Shown here piece by piece: positions 26,101 to 34,155 of a stretch of 64,000 nt of DNA. Location: NCBI RefSeq assembly GCF_001425325.1, contig NZ_LMEH01000001.1, forward strand, positions 1,454,688-1,518,687, in the 5' to 3' direction. The stretch is from Leifsonia sp. Root1293 (GTDB lineage: Bacteria; Actinomycetota; Actinomycetes; Actinomycetales; Microbacteriaceae). The translations under genes and the position numbers were made by a program. A model generated the notes under the pieces. The model was given only the letters and a program-made list of their open reading frames with translations. It searched no databases and was not told the origin of the DNA. Position 1 is the first letter of the stretch, and each line of letters opens with the position of its first letter.

Positions 26101-26715
26101 GACGCGATAGGCGTGGTCGGCCACAGGCGGGAAGACGTCGAGGATGCCGCCGCGCACGGCGAACTCCCCTCGGCGGGTCACCATGTCGACGCGCGTGTAG
26201 GCGAGGTCGACGAGCTCGCCGGCGAGGGCCGAGAGGTCGTAGCCTCGCCCTCCCTGCGCGAGGACGACGGCCGGGTGGTCGGCCAGGTTGTCGGCGATGG
26301 GCTGGAGCGCCGCGCGCACGGAGGCGACGACGATGAGCGGGGGGCGCATGGCGGGATCAGCCTCGCTCCACTCCCGGAGCGTGCGCAGGGCCTGGATGCG
26401 GCGGCCGACGATCTCGGCGCTGGGGCTGAGGCGCTCGTGCGGGAGCGTCTCCCAGGCCGGGAAGTCGAGCACCGTTGCGCCGGGCGCGTAGGCGGCGATG
26501 CTGGCTTCGAGCGCCTCGGCCTCACGGCTCGTCGCCGTGATCACGAAGGCCGCCTGTGCGCCACGCTGGGCGCCTCGACGCGCCAGGAGGGCGGCGATGA
26601 GCGGAGCGTTCAGCCCCTCGGGGAGGGAGAAGTCGGCATCCCGGTTCGCCTGAGCGAGAGCCGATTCGATGGTGGAGGCGCGCTCGAGCGCGGTCAACAA
26701 GCCCTGGAGCATCAC
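23047..26715 (-). CDS. mfd: Transcription-repair coupling factor Mfd
   Basis: This 1222-residue translocase removes stalled RNA polymerase and recruits UvrA. The N-terminus is a UvrB-like module (HERLSPSAEIVGRRI). A CarD-like RNA polymerase interaction domain is seen at LKPGDYVVHQTHGIGRFVD. The motor follows, with Walker A LLSGDVGFGKTEVA, the DEEQ box VIIDEEQRFGVEHKDKL, SATPIPRTLEMA and QLRGRVGRGRERAYAYF. The C-terminal TRCF domain ends in an acidic Ala/Glu tail that overlaps nhaA. The start may be GTG 26715 or the next ATG; a TAGACT hexamer lies 6 nt before the GTG. Confidence 0.96.
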   Translation of the reverse strand: MMLQGLLTALERASTIESALAQANRDADFSLPEGLNAPLIAALLARRGAQRGAQAAFVITATSREAEALEASIAAYAPGATVLDFPAWETLPHERLSPSAEIVGRRIQALRTLREWSEADPAMRPPLIVVASVRAALQPIADNLADHPAVVLAQGGRGYDLSALAGELVDLAYTRVDMVTRRGEFAVRGGILDVFPPVADHAYRVDFFGDEIDQLRAFSVSDQRSLPDAVASVSLVPSREMLLSDSVRQRAREMRHEFPSLAQMLEKIAEGIPVEGMESLAPALVDRLVPVTHYLPDDAVVAVVGPERVSGRAQSLAETNREFLAAAWSAATAGAEAPIDLDSGDFLSLSELRDSVRFSAPGEKTQDHPWWTFSAFDAGDADLLDYVRVAAYAVPSFAGNVEGALEHVGARLADGWSMAIVAAGHGLVERARDVLADRGFAGRVADEFPENPEPGVAYLLQAGVSRGFEVPSAKIGVLSEGEFYGRTAGYDSRQIKKLASRRKNVVDPLQLKPGDYVVHQTHGIGRFVDMTQRTVASGARPTGPSRTAGIAQQPTIVREYLVLEYASSKRGQPADKLFVPTDQLDLLTRYVGGEAPALSKMGGSDWSNAKSKARRAVRDIAVELVKLYSARMASRGHAFGPDTPWQRELEEAFPYAETPDQLQTIDEVKADMERPIPMDRLLSGDVGFGKTEVAVRAAFKAVQDGKQVAMLVPTTLLVKQHVETFQERFAGFPVHLKALSRFQTDKEARETLAGLTDGTVDVVIGTHRLLADGVIFKDLGLVIIDEEQRFGVEHKDKLKKLRTNVDFLAMSATPIPRTLEMAVTGIREMSTLATAPEDRHPILTFVGPYSEKQVTAAIRREMLREGQVFFVHNRVSSINRVAAQLAELVPEARIAVAHGKLPESVLEQIVVDFWERKFDVLVSTTIIETGLDIANANTIIIDRADKYGLSQLHQLRGRVGRGRERAYAYFLYDENTPLSETAHDRLSTIAANNELGSGMQVALKDLEIRGAGNLLGGEQAGHIAGVGFDLYLRMIGEAVSTFRGDVAEGQTELRLELPVDAHIPEDYVDSERLRLEAYQKLSTASSPAAKDGQIDSVLEELTDRYGEPPQAVLTLIAVSRLRRQAQRAGLGEVVAMGSNLRVGPGTLPDSIQVRLQRMYPGSRYFTQTGVLSVPLPDKHGQPLEDAELIAWVTQLLTAIFPAPVAEPAEPGAADADTVERAR

Positions 26716-26721
26716 CGTACG

Positions 26722-26727
26722 AGTCTA
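26722..26727 (-). promoter_or_regulatory. -10 hexamer TAGACT, leaderless mfd promoter
   Basis: TAGACT is 6 nt before the GTG of mfd, so mfd has its own promoter separate from rplY-pth. Confidence 0.6.
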
Positions 26728-26874
26728 CGGCCGCCCGCCGACACACCGGTCGCGCATGGCCCCCGGACGGGCATCACCCGATCTGGGAGGCGCAGAGCCG
26801 CCGTGCCCTTCCCTAGGGTCGAAACACGCCGGAAGTCCCCTACGACGAAGGCGGAGCGTCAGACGTCGAAGTTC

Positions 26875-26926
26875 ACGCAGTGCCCTCGCAGAGTCCCGGT
26901 TCCCTCGGAGCCGGGACTCACTGCGT
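26875..26926. terminator. Bulged hairpin downstream of pth
   Basis: An inner 9-bp stem GAGTCCCGG/CCGGGACTC (26891-26899 with 26911-26919) is extended by a 7-bp outer stem ACGCAGT/ACTGCGT after a 9-nt one-sided bulge. A second GC hairpin (arms GGCGCGC and GCGCGCC) lies nearer the pth stop. The pair probably ends rplY-pth transcription. The rest of the 249-nt gap to mfd shows nothing I recognise. Confidence 0.6.
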
Positions 26927-26964
26927 CTGACCGGGTCGCAGGCGCGCGCATCACCCGGCGCGCC

Positions 26965-27549
26965 TCAGGACGGCGAGTGGAAACGCAGCTGAGCCGACGC
27001 GAGGCCGTCGGTGACGATGTGCTCGGCGGCGTCGGCGGCATCCGCCAGCAGATTCGGAAGCACCTTCTTCTCGGTCGATGAGAAGTCGTGCAGCACGAAA
27101 TCGGCGGCGTCCTGTCGCCCGGGCGGCCGCCCGACGCCGACGCGGACGCGCGTGAAGTCGGGGGTGCCGATGGCGGCGATGATGTCGCGCAGGCCGTTGT
27201 GGCCGCCGTGGCCCCCGCCCTGCTTGAGTTTGACGGTGTCGAAGGGCACGTCGAGCTCATCGTGGATCACGATGAGCCTGGACGCGTCGAGCGAATAGAA
27301 CTTCAGCAGTGCCGCGACCGGCTTGCCCGAGAGGTTCATGAAGGTTCCGGGCTTCGCGAGGATCAGCTTCGGACCGCCGGGGCTCAGGCGTCCCTCGGCG
27401 ACGAGCGCGTTCGCCTTGTGCGTCTTGAACGACGCCGAGATGCGGCCCGCGAGCTCGTCGAGCACCATCTGCCCGACATTGTGCCTGTTGCCGGAGTAGC
27501 CGGGCCCGGGATTGCCGAGCCCGGCTACCAGCCAGGTGTTCTCGTCCAC
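26965..27549 (-). CDS. pth: Peptidyl-tRNA hydrolase
   Basis: This 194-residue enzyme recycles peptidyl-tRNA that has dropped off the ribosome. The active site is visible: Asn in GLGNPGPGYSGNRHNVGQM with the catalytic His in RHNVG, Asp in HDELDVPFDTVKLKQGGGHGGHNGLRD (split in the fold by a short loop), and the FMNLSGKP segment. It lies 41 nt after rplY, a common pairing. Length and motifs are normal. Confidence 0.95.
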   Translation of the reverse strand: MDENTWLVAGLGNPGPGYSGNRHNVGQMVLDELAGRISASFKTHKANALVAEGRLSPGGPKLILAKPGTFMNLSGKPVAALLKFYSLDASRLIVIHDELDVPFDTVKLKQGGGHGGHNGLRDIIAAIGTPDFTRVRVGVGRPPGRQDAADFVLHDFSSTEKKVLPNLLADAADAAEHIVTDGLASAQLRFHSPS

Positions 27550-27590
27550 GTCGTGAACGTTTCGTCGTGAACGGAAGAGACCGGGAATGA

Positions 27591-28196
27591 CTACTCGGCA
27601 GCCTCGGCTGCGGCAGCGGCGTCAGCCTCTTCCTCTTCCACGCCCTCGCCGCGACCGGCAGCGGGCACGTGCACGTTGATGACGAGCGTCTCGGGGTCGC
27701 TGATGAGCGATGCACCCTTGGGGAGCTCGACGTCCTTCGCGAAGATCTGAGCGCCCTCTTCCAGGCCCTCGATGTCGACGACGACGTTCTCGGGGATGTG
27801 GGTCGCCTCGGCCTCGAGCAGGAGGGTCTTGGCGTCGAGGTCGGCGATGGTGCCGGAGAAGCTTTCACCGGTCACGTGCACGGGAACCTCGATCTGGACC
27901 TTCTCGCCCTTGCGGATGACGATGAGGTCGAGGTGCTCAATGATCTGGCGGACCGGGTCCTTCTGCACGTCCTTGACGAGCACGAGCTCCGTCTTGCCGT
28001 CGATGTCGAGCTCGAGCAGGGCGTTGGCCTTGCGGAGGATGAGTCCGATCTGGTGGGCGGGCAGCGTCACGTGGCGCGGGTCGGAACCGTGGCCGTAGAT
28101 GACTGCCGGGATCTTGCCGACGGCGCGGATCTTGCGGGCAGCGCCCTTGCCGAAGGACTCGCGAACCTCGGCGACAACCTTGTTGTCATCACTCAT
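27591..28196 (-). CDS. rplY: 50S ribosomal protein L25 (CTC/TL5 type)
   Basis: This 201-residue 5S rRNA-binding protein is of the long CTC type. An N-terminal L25 domain (VRESFGKGAARKIRAVGKIPAVIYGHG region) is followed by the TL5 beta domain containing VHVTGESF and VVVDIEGLEEGAQI. The tail is acidic and Ala-rich. The ATG at 28196 is set by AAGGAG 7 nt upstream. It is the first gene of the rplY-pth pair. Confidence 0.93.
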   Translation of the reverse strand: MSDDNKVVAEVRESFGKGAARKIRAVGKIPAVIYGHGSDPRHVTLPAHQIGLILRKANALLELDIDGKTELVLVKDVQKDPVRQIIEHLDLIVIRKGEKVQIEVPVHVTGESFSGTIADLDAKTLLLEAEATHIPENVVVDIEGLEEGAQIFAKDVELPKGASLISDPETLVINVHVPAAGRGEGVEEEEADAAAAAEAAE

Positions 28197-28394
28197 GATG
28201 TATCTCCTTGCGGGCTCGTGGCCCAGATCAGTGGTCTGTGTGTTCAACTCGAACGCATGTCAGCGTGAGGAAAAGCCAGGGGAAGCCGCATCCGCCGCGT
28301 CGATAACGGATGCCGGAGCATCCCTCGCCGAAGTCTTCAGCCGCCAGCGCCGCGAGCGGCACCGGAAACCAGTCTGTGAGTCTATCAGGCCCGA

Positions 28395-28412
28395 GCCGTG
28401 CTGCAGCACGGC
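28395..28412. promoter_or_regulatory. Perfect 18-bp palindrome upstream of gnd
   Basis: GCCGTGCTGCAGCACGGC is a perfect palindrome 57 nt before the gnd GTG. It may be an operator for a dimeric regulator, or a short hairpin. It lies in the 273-nt gap between the divergent rplY and gnd genes; otherwise that gap shows only a TACGCT hexamer (about 28434-28439) that could be the gnd -10. Confidence 0.45.
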
Positions 28413-28469
28413 GTCACAGAGAGGCACCGACACTACGCTGGAAGTCGACTATCGAAGGAGAGCGAAATC

Positions 28470-29927
28470 GTGCCTGAGGCAACTGCAAACATCGGCGTCG
28501 TCGGCTTGGCCGTCATGGGTTCCAACCTGGCGCGCAACCTCGCCAGCCGCGAGGGGAACACCGTGTCGATCTTCAACAGGTCGTACGAGAAGACCCAGAC
28601 CCTCCTCGACGAGCACCCCGAGGCCGAGTTCGTCCCGGCCTCCACCTACGCCGAGTTCGCCGCCTCCCTCACGACTCCCCGCACCGCCATCATCATGGTG
28701 CAGGCCGGCAAGGGCACCGACGCCGTCATCGACGCGCTGACCGAGGTCTTCGAGCCGGGCGACATCATCGTCGACGGCGGAAACGCTCTCTTCACCGACA
28801 CCATCCGCCGCGAGAAGGCCGTGCGCGAGACCGGCATCAACTTCGTGGGCGCCGGCATCTCCGGAGGCGAGGAGGGTGCGCTCAACGGCCCCTCGATCAT
28901 GCCGGGCGGTTCCGATGAGTCGTGGGTGACCCTCGGCCCCATCCTGAAGTCGATCGCGGCCATCGCCGAGGGCGAGCCCTGCGTGACCCACGTCGGCCAC
29001 GATGGAGCAGGGCACTTCGTCAAGATGGTGCACAACGGCATCGAGTACGCCGACATGCAGCTGATCGGCGAGGCCTACGACCTCATCCGCCGCGGCACGG
29101 GCAAGTCTCCGGCCGAGATCGCCGACATCTTCTCCGAGTGGAACCGCGGCGAGCTCGAGAGCTACCTCATCGAGATCACCGCGGAGGTGCTGCGCCAGGT
29201 CGACGCCGAGACCGGGCAGCCGCTCGTCGACGTCATCCTCGACCAGGCCGGCGCGAAGGGCACCGGAGCCTGGACCGTGCAGACCGCGCTCGACCTCGGC
29301 ATCCCGGTGTCCGGCATCGCCGAGGCCGTGTTCGCGCGCTCTCTCTCGTCGAAGCCGGCGCAGAGGGCTGCGGCATCCGACCTTCCCGGCCCGTCCGAGG
29401 CCTGGACCGTGGCGGATGCCGACAAGGACGCCTTCGTCGAAGACGTGCGCCGCGCCCTGTACGCCTCCAAGATCGTCGCCTACTCGCAGGGCTTCGACGA
29501 GATCGTCGCCGGCGCCGAGCAGTACGACTGGGACATCAAGAAGGGCGACATCGCGGCCATCTGGCGCGGTGGCTGCATCATCCGTGCGCGCTTCCTCAAC
29601 CGCATCACCGAGGCGTACGCAGCCGACCCCGGTCTCGTCGCGCTCCTGACGGCCCCCTACTTCGCCGAGGCTCTCGCCGGCACCCAGGAGGCCTGGCGTC
29701 GCGTCGTCGTGGTGGCGGCGCAGGCCGGCATCCCGTCGCCGGCGTTCTCGTCGAGCCTCGCGTACTACGACGGCCTGCGCGCCGACAGGCTGCCGGCTGC
29801 TCTCATCCAGGGCCAGCGCGACTTCTTCGGAGCACACACCTACAAGCGCGTCGACAAGGACGGCGTCTTCCACACCCTGTGGTCGGGCGACCGCACCGAG
29901 ATCGAGTCGGCCGGCTCCGGCCACTGA
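28470..29927 (+). CDS. gnd: 6-phosphogluconate dehydrogenase, decarboxylating (NADP-dependent)
   Basis: This 485-residue oxidative pentose phosphate enzyme makes ribulose 5-phosphate and NADPH. The nucleotide fold is IGVVGLAVMGSNLARNLA, followed by FNRSYEKT. Substrate and catalytic residues lie in GAGISGGEEGALNGPSIMPGG (within its usual position), HNGIEYADMQLI, and the C-terminal GGCIIRARFLN and ALIQGQRDFFGAHTY. The length fits the long dimeric form. The GTG at 28470 has AAGGAG about 9 nt upstream. Confidence 0.96.
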   Translation: MPEATANIGVVGLAVMGSNLARNLASREGNTVSIFNRSYEKTQTLLDEHPEAEFVPASTYAEFAASLTTPRTAIIMVQAGKGTDAVIDALTEVFEPGDIIVDGGNALFTDTIRREKAVRETGINFVGAGISGGEEGALNGPSIMPGGSDESWVTLGPILKSIAAIAEGEPCVTHVGHDGAGHFVKMVHNGIEYADMQLIGEAYDLIRRGTGKSPAEIADIFSEWNRGELESYLIEITAEVLRQVDAETGQPLVDVILDQAGAKGTGAWTVQTALDLGIPVSGIAEAVFARSLSSKPAQRAAASDLPGPSEAWTVADADKDAFVEDVRRALYASKIVAYSQGFDEIVAGAEQYDWDIKKGDIAAIWRGGCIIRARFLNRITEAYAADPGLVALLTAPYFAEALAGTQEAWRRVVVVAAQAGIPSPAFSSSLAYYDGLRADRLPAALIQGQRDFFGAHTYKRVDKDGVFHTLWSGDRTEIESAGSGH

Positions 29928-29942
29928 GCTATCCGCTCGGCG

Positions 29943-31199
29943 CTATCCGCTCGCCGATGGCCGAGCGAGGCGACCGGTGACGGCACGGGCGAGCAGCCCG
30001 ACAGCCAGCACCGCCACGGCGCCGACGATCGCCTGCCACGGCAGCGTGAAAGCCAGCAGGATGCATCCGGCGAGCCCGATCCACTGCACGGCGCGCGGCA
30101 GCCAGCGCTCCGAGCGCGGCTGCCGCAGCGCCGCCGCGTGGGCGATCGCGTAGTAGCCGAGCACAGCGCAGGCCGAGAATCCGACCAGCTGGCGGGGATC
30201 CAGCAGCACGACGGCCAGGATCGCGACCAGCGCGACGGATGCTTCGGCCACGACGGGCGCGGAGGTACGCGTCGAGATGCGGCTGAGGCCGCCGGGCAGG
30301 TCGCCCTCGCGCGCCATCGCCAGCGAGGTGCGGCTGAGCCCGGCCAGGATGCCGATCAGCGAGCCCAGGCTGGCGATAGCCGCCACGACTGTCGCGACGA
30401 CCGGCCACGCGGCGCCGCCGAGGGCCGCTGAGGCCAGATCGGCGAGAGGCGACGTCGACGATGCCAGTCCGTCGACGCCGAGCACGCTGAGGCAGAGGGC
30501 GCCGACGACCGAGTAGAGCACGAGCGCTATCGCCAGTGCCATGATGATCGCACGCGGAAGAGTGCGCTGCGGATCGCGCACCTCCTCCCCGAGGGTCGCC
30601 ATGCGGGCGTATCCGGCGAAGCAGAAGAACAGCAGGCCGGCCGACTGCAGCACGCCGTAGAACCCGGCATCCGTCTGCCCGAGATCGAGGACGGGGCCGT
30701 CCGCCGCCCCTGAGATCAGCGTCGCCCCGAGCAGCGCCACCAGCCCGATGCCGACGATGGTCACGATTGCGACGCTCACCCGCGCCGTGCTCCTGATGCC
30801 GGTCGCGTTGACGGCCGCGAGCACGACGATCACCCCGACGGCCACAGCCCTCGCCTGCGCCGGCCAGAGGTAGCTCCCGGCGATGAGCGCGATGGCCCCG
30901 GCCGACGCCGTCTTGCCCCAGACGAAGAGCCAGCCGGCGGTGAACCCCGTCCACGGCCCGATGGTGGCGCGGCCGAAGGCGTAGGCGCCGCCGGACACGG
31001 GGTGCGCCATGGCCAACTGCGCCGTGCTCAGCGCATTCAGCGAGGCGACGATGCCCGCGATCACGAGGCCGACGAGCAGTGCTCCCCCGGCTGCAGCGGC
31101 GGCGGGCGCCCAGACGTAGAAGACGCCGGCGCCGACCATCGAGGCAAGGCCGATCCCGACGGCCAGCCCCGTGCTGATTCGACGTTCCAGAACGCTCAC
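29943..31199 (-). CDS. APC superfamily amino acid permease
   Basis: This 418-residue permease has about 11-12 hydrophobic spans. The first span carries the APC motif IGLASMVGAGVFYVW (the GxG substrate loop), and the sixth region has FFCFAGYARMATLGEEVRDPQRTLPRA, where E-E-V-x-x-P is typical. The substrate may be an amino acid or amine; sequence does not decide it. The GTG start has TAAGGT 7 nt upstream. The stop comes 15 nt from the convergent gnd stop, with a 12-nt tandem repeat GCTATCCGCTCG across the junction. Confidence 0.85.
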   Translation of the reverse strand: MSVLERRISTGLAVGIGLASMVGAGVFYVWAPAAAAAGGALLVGLVIAGIVASLNALSTAQLAMAHPVSGGAYAFGRATIGPWTGFTAGWLFVWGKTASAGAIALIAGSYLWPAQARAVAVGVIVVLAAVNATGIRSTARVSVAIVTIVGIGLVALLGATLISGAADGPVLDLGQTDAGFYGVLQSAGLLFFCFAGYARMATLGEEVRDPQRTLPRAIIMALAIALVLYSVVGALCLSVLGVDGLASSTSPLADLASAALGGAAWPVVATVVAAIASLGSLIGILAGLSRTSLAMAREGDLPGGLSRISTRTSAPVVAEASVALVAILAVVLLDPRQLVGFSACAVLGYYAIAHAAALRQPRSERWLPRAVQWIGLAGCILLAFTLPWQAIVGAVAVLAVGLLARAVTGRLARPSASG

Positions 31200-31206
31200 C
31201 CGAGTG

Positions 31207-31240
31207 ACCTTAGCGATCCCACGTGAACCTTTGTTATGGT
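31207..31240. promoter_or_regulatory. Divergent leaderless promoters, APC permease and small membrane protein
   Basis: ACCTTA (31207-31212; TAAGGT on the minus strand) serves the permease, and TATGGT (31235-31240) serves the small protein gene. Only 47 nt separate the two start codons. Confidence 0.55.
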
Positions 31241-31246
31241 CGCCCC

Positions 31247-31606
31247 ATGACGACGCATCCGGAGCTGCTGGGCTCCGACGAGGACGACGACTCCGCGCGC
31301 CCGCTCCTCGGCGCCCGGCGCAGCCCCATGCTGCGCGCCGTGGTCTGGATCGGGATCGTCGCACTCGTGCTGCCGGGCATCCTGGTGACGTGGGGCGTCG
31401 CGCAGGGCACGGCGTCGCGGGCATGCGCCAGTTACGCCGCGTACCTGCGCCCCGATGCCGGCGGCTCCTCGGTCGGCTTCGAGCTGTTCGCCGCCGGCGG
31501 AGCCGGGTGGCAGTGCTACGCGGTGAGCACGAGCGGACCGAGGGAGTACCTCGGCTCGCTCGGCCTCATCCCGTCGGCTCCCCACGTCCGGCAACAGACC
31601 GCCTGA
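31247..31606 (+). CDS. Small membrane-anchored protein of unknown function
   Basis: No family is recognised. The 119-residue product has an acidic N-terminus (GSDEDDDSARPL) and one span (VVWIGIVALVLPGILVTWG). An extracytoplasmic part of about 65 residues has two cysteines (SRACASYAAYL and WQCYAVS), which could form a disulphide. The ATG at 31247 is chosen because TATGGT lies 6 nt upstream. The gene is divergent to an APC permease and convergent to an acyl-CoA ligase. It is probably a lineage-specific envelope protein. Confidence 0.75.
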   Translation: MTTHPELLGSDEDDDSARPLLGARRSPMLRAVVWIGIVALVLPGILVTWGVAQGTASRACASYAAYLRPDAGGSSVGFELFAAGGAGWQCYAVSTSGPREYLGSLGLIPSAPHVRQQTA

Positions 31607-31663
31607 CCGGCCAACCGGCATCCGCGCGGCCGACCGTGGCCGGAGCTGCATCGCGCTCGAGGG

Positions 31664-33361
31664 TCAGCCGTTCAGAAGTCGGTCGCGCACCTGGCGCCTG
31701 ATGACCTTGCCGATGAGGGACTTGGGCAGTTCGTCGACGGCCACGACCCGCTTCGGAACCTTGTAGGCGGCCAACTCGGCGCGAGCCTGGTCGCGGATCG
31801 ACTGCTCGTCGAGTTCGGCGCCCTCCCTCAGCACGACGGCGGCGACGACCTTCTCACCGCTGTGCTCGTCCGGCAGGCCGACGACGGCGGCGTCGAGCAC
31901 GTCGGGGTGCATCCGCAGCGCCTCCTCGACCTCGCTCGGGGCCACGTTGAAGCCTCCGGTGATGATGAGCTCCTTGATGCGATCGACGATGCGCACGAAG
32001 CCGTCGGAGTCGAGCGCCACGATGTCGCCGGTGCGGAACCAGTCGGAGCCGCCGTCCGTGGCAGGAACGAACACGGCAGCGCTCTCGTCGGGCTTCTTCC
32101 AGTAGCCCGAGAAGACCTGAGGACCGCGCACGATCAGTTCGCCCTCCTCGTCGGTCCCCCTGTCCTGCGTCGGATCCTCCGGGTCGACGACCCGCACCTC
32201 GGTCGAGGAGAGCGGGAGGCCGACGGTTCCGGCCTTGCGGGTCGGCGCGACGGGATTGGCCATGAGCACGGGCGAGGTCTCCGAGAGTCCGTACCCCTCC
32301 ACGAGGTAGCCGCCGGTGAGTGCCTCCCATGGTTCGACGACCTCGGCGGAGAGCGGCATCGCACCCGAGATGGCGATCTCGATGCCGGCGAGCGAGACGC
32401 CCTCGCTCTCGGCCGCCTTGCGCAGCCGTTCGTAGATCGGCGGCACGGCGGGGAGGAAGGTCGCCGGATGCTTCTTCATCACGGCCAGCACCAGGTCGGG
32501 GTCGAACTTCGGGAACAGCACCAGGCGGGACCCCATGCTCATGGCGAAGGTCAGGCAGAGCGTGAGCCCGTAGGCGTGGAACATCGGCAGCACGGCGTAG
32601 ACCACGCTGGTGCCGCGCGCGATGGTGGGCACCCAGGCCCGCGACTGCGCGGCGTTCGCGGCCAGGTTGAGGTGCGTGAGGGTCGCCCCCTTCGGGCTTC
32701 CGGTGGTGCCGCTGGTGTACTGGATGAGGGCGACATCGCCGACGGATGGCGCCACGATGTGCTCGTCGATGGGCGCTGCCTTCAGCAGGTCCTCCCATGA
32801 CGTCGTGCCGCGCACCTTCGTGGTCAGGGCGGCGCGTGACTCGCGCGCCCGGGCGACCGGCAGCTTGAGGGCCGTGCGGGTGAGGAACGGCATGGCCCGC
32901 GTCACGTCGATGGAGATGATGGTCTCGACAGCGACGTCCGACGGGAAGTCCTGGATGGTGGCGACGACCTTGTTCCAGGCGATGACGACCGTGGCACCGT
33001 GATCCTCGAACTGGTGCCGCAGTTCCCGCGGAGTGTAGAGCGGGTTGTGCTCGATGACGATGGCGCCGAGGCGCAGCACGGCATAGAAGGCGGCCACGTG
33101 CTGCGGGCAGTTCGGAAGCACGAGGGCGACGGTGTCGCCCTTCTGCACGCCGAGCAGGCGCAGCCCCTCGGCCGCCCGGTCGACCTGGGCACCGAGTTCG
33201 GCGTAGGTGGTCGTCCGCCCGAAGAACTCGAGGGCCACGTTGTCCGGATACTGGGTTACGGAAGCCGCGAGCATGTCGTACAGCGAGCCGTCCGGCAGAT
33301 CGATGTCATGGGGCACGCCCTCGGCGTACGAGTCGAGCCAGGGGCGCGGGGTCGTGATCAC
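31664..33361 (-). CDS. Long-chain fatty acid-CoA ligase (AMP-binding)
   Basis: This 565-residue adenylate-forming enzyme activates fatty acids to acyl-CoA. Motifs are the AMP loop YTSGTTGSPKGATLTH, the gate region AVLPMFHAYGL, EGYGLSETSPV, the hinge-side WFRTGDIVALDSDGFVRIVDR and the catalytic Lys in KSLIGKVIRRQ. The GTG start has TACTGT 6 nt upstream, so it is probably leaderless. It is FadD-like in layout; chain-length preference is not clear. It stands alone, with no beta-oxidation genes in the window. Confidence 0.92.
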   Translation of the reverse strand: MITTPRPWLDSYAEGVPHDIDLPDGSLYDMLAASVTQYPDNVALEFFGRTTTYAELGAQVDRAAEGLRLLGVQKGDTVALVLPNCPQHVAAFYAVLRLGAIVIEHNPLYTPRELRHQFEDHGATVVIAWNKVVATIQDFPSDVAVETIISIDVTRAMPFLTRTALKLPVARARESRAALTTKVRGTTSWEDLLKAAPIDEHIVAPSVGDVALIQYTSGTTGSPKGATLTHLNLAANAAQSRAWVPTIARGTSVVYAVLPMFHAYGLTLCLTFAMSMGSRLVLFPKFDPDLVLAVMKKHPATFLPAVPPIYERLRKAAESEGVSLAGIEIAISGAMPLSAEVVEPWEALTGGYLVEGYGLSETSPVLMANPVAPTRKAGTVGLPLSSTEVRVVDPEDPTQDRGTDEEGELIVRGPQVFSGYWKKPDESAAVFVPATDGGSDWFRTGDIVALDSDGFVRIVDRIKELIITGGFNVAPSEVEEALRMHPDVLDAAVVGLPDEHSGEKVVAAVVLREGAELDEQSIRDQARAELAAYKVPKRVVAVDELPKSLIGKVIRRQVRDRLLNG

Positions 33362-33367
33362 CCCTTT

Positions 33368-33373
33368 ACAGTA
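33368..33373 (-). promoter_or_regulatory. -10 hexamer TACTGT, leaderless acyl-CoA ligase promoter
   Basis: TACTGT lies 6 nt before the GTG at 33361. The intervening AAAGGG is too close to the GTG to act as a ribosome site. Confidence 0.55.
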
Positions 33374-33419
33374 GCCGGGGACGCGCTCAGGCTGCCCTGC
33401 TACCCTCACCAGAAGGCCT

Positions 33420-34142
33420 ATGACCCCCGAACGCATCCGTCCTCGTCCCTCGTCGCGGCACACCGCGACGAGACGTGCTGCGCCCGTTCGGGCCGAGCGG
33501 ATGCATCACCGCAATCGCCTCGCGATTCCGGCCGCCCTGGCCGTCGTCGCCTGGGGCGCCGCCATGATGATGGCTCCCCCACCGCTGCCGAGCGCCGCCG
33601 AGACGGCTCGGACGACGGCGCAGTCGACCGCGGCGAAGCTGCCGGAGCAGTCGCTCACCGTCGACGGGACCGTTCCCGACATCTCCGTGGTGCGCGACGG
33701 CTACTCCGCCACCGACGGAGCGCAGACCCTCGCGGCCAACGGCACCAATCACGACTGGGCGAAACTCGTGCTCGTGTTCGCCGGGTGGCCGACCACCGAG
33801 AGCAACATCACCGTCATCACCCGCTGGATGCGCCAGGAGAACGGCGTGGACAACTGGTGGAACCGCAACAACCCTCTGAACAACGGCTGGGGCTCCGGCG
33901 GCGGCAGCGGCCTCGGCAGCTACGACTCCCTCGTGACGGCCGCTGAGAACTGCGCCGACGCCCTGCACCGCAACTCGGGCTACACGGCCATCGCAGCCGG
34001 CTTGGCGGCCTCGGCCCCGACGGGCGAGATCGAGGCTGCCATCTGGGCGTCGCCGTGGGCGTCGAGCCATTACGCGAACGGATCGCACTGGAGTTCGCGG
34101 CCGGTCGACGTCGTCAAGGCGCCGGCCGACGCCTGGGGCTGA
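33420..34142 (+). CDS. Secreted lysozyme-like protein (putative cell wall hydrolase)
   Basis: This 240-residue protein has a long basic N-terminus and a signal-like span (LAIPAALAVVAWGAAMMMA). A globular domain follows. It holds ITRWMRQENGVDNWWNRNNPLNNGW (split by a turn at NG), GSYDSLVTAAENCADALHR, YTAIAAGL and AAIWASPWASSHY. Such EN...NPL...Y...G..A patterns occur in phage and actinobacterial lysozyme-like domains, and the Glu near residue 140 would be catalytic. Family assignment is by pattern only, so the function remains putative. TACCCT upstream may be the -10. Confidence 0.65.
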   Translation: MTPERIRPRPSSRHTATRRAAPVRAERMHHRNRLAIPAALAVVAWGAAMMMAPPPLPSAAETARTTAQSTAAKLPEQSLTVDGTVPDISVVRDGYSATDGAQTLAANGTNHDWAKLVLVFAGWPTTESNITVITRWMRQENGVDNWWNRNNPLNNGWGSGGGSGLGSYDSLVTAAENCADALHRNSGYTAIAAGLAASAPTGEIEAAIWASPWASSHYANGSHWSSRPVDVVKAPADAWG

Positions 34143-34155
34143 GCGGACTCGCGGC

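Noticed and set aside
23179-27081. A 1300-codon open frame antisense to mfd
   Set aside because: It mirrors mfd codon positions, is His/Gly/Val/Asp-rich without motifs, and has no promoter. Such frames are common opposite GC-rich genes.
29928-29954. Tandem GCTATCCGCTCG repeat between gnd and the APC permease gene
   Set aside because: Only two units, one within the permease's last codons; probably a local duplication.
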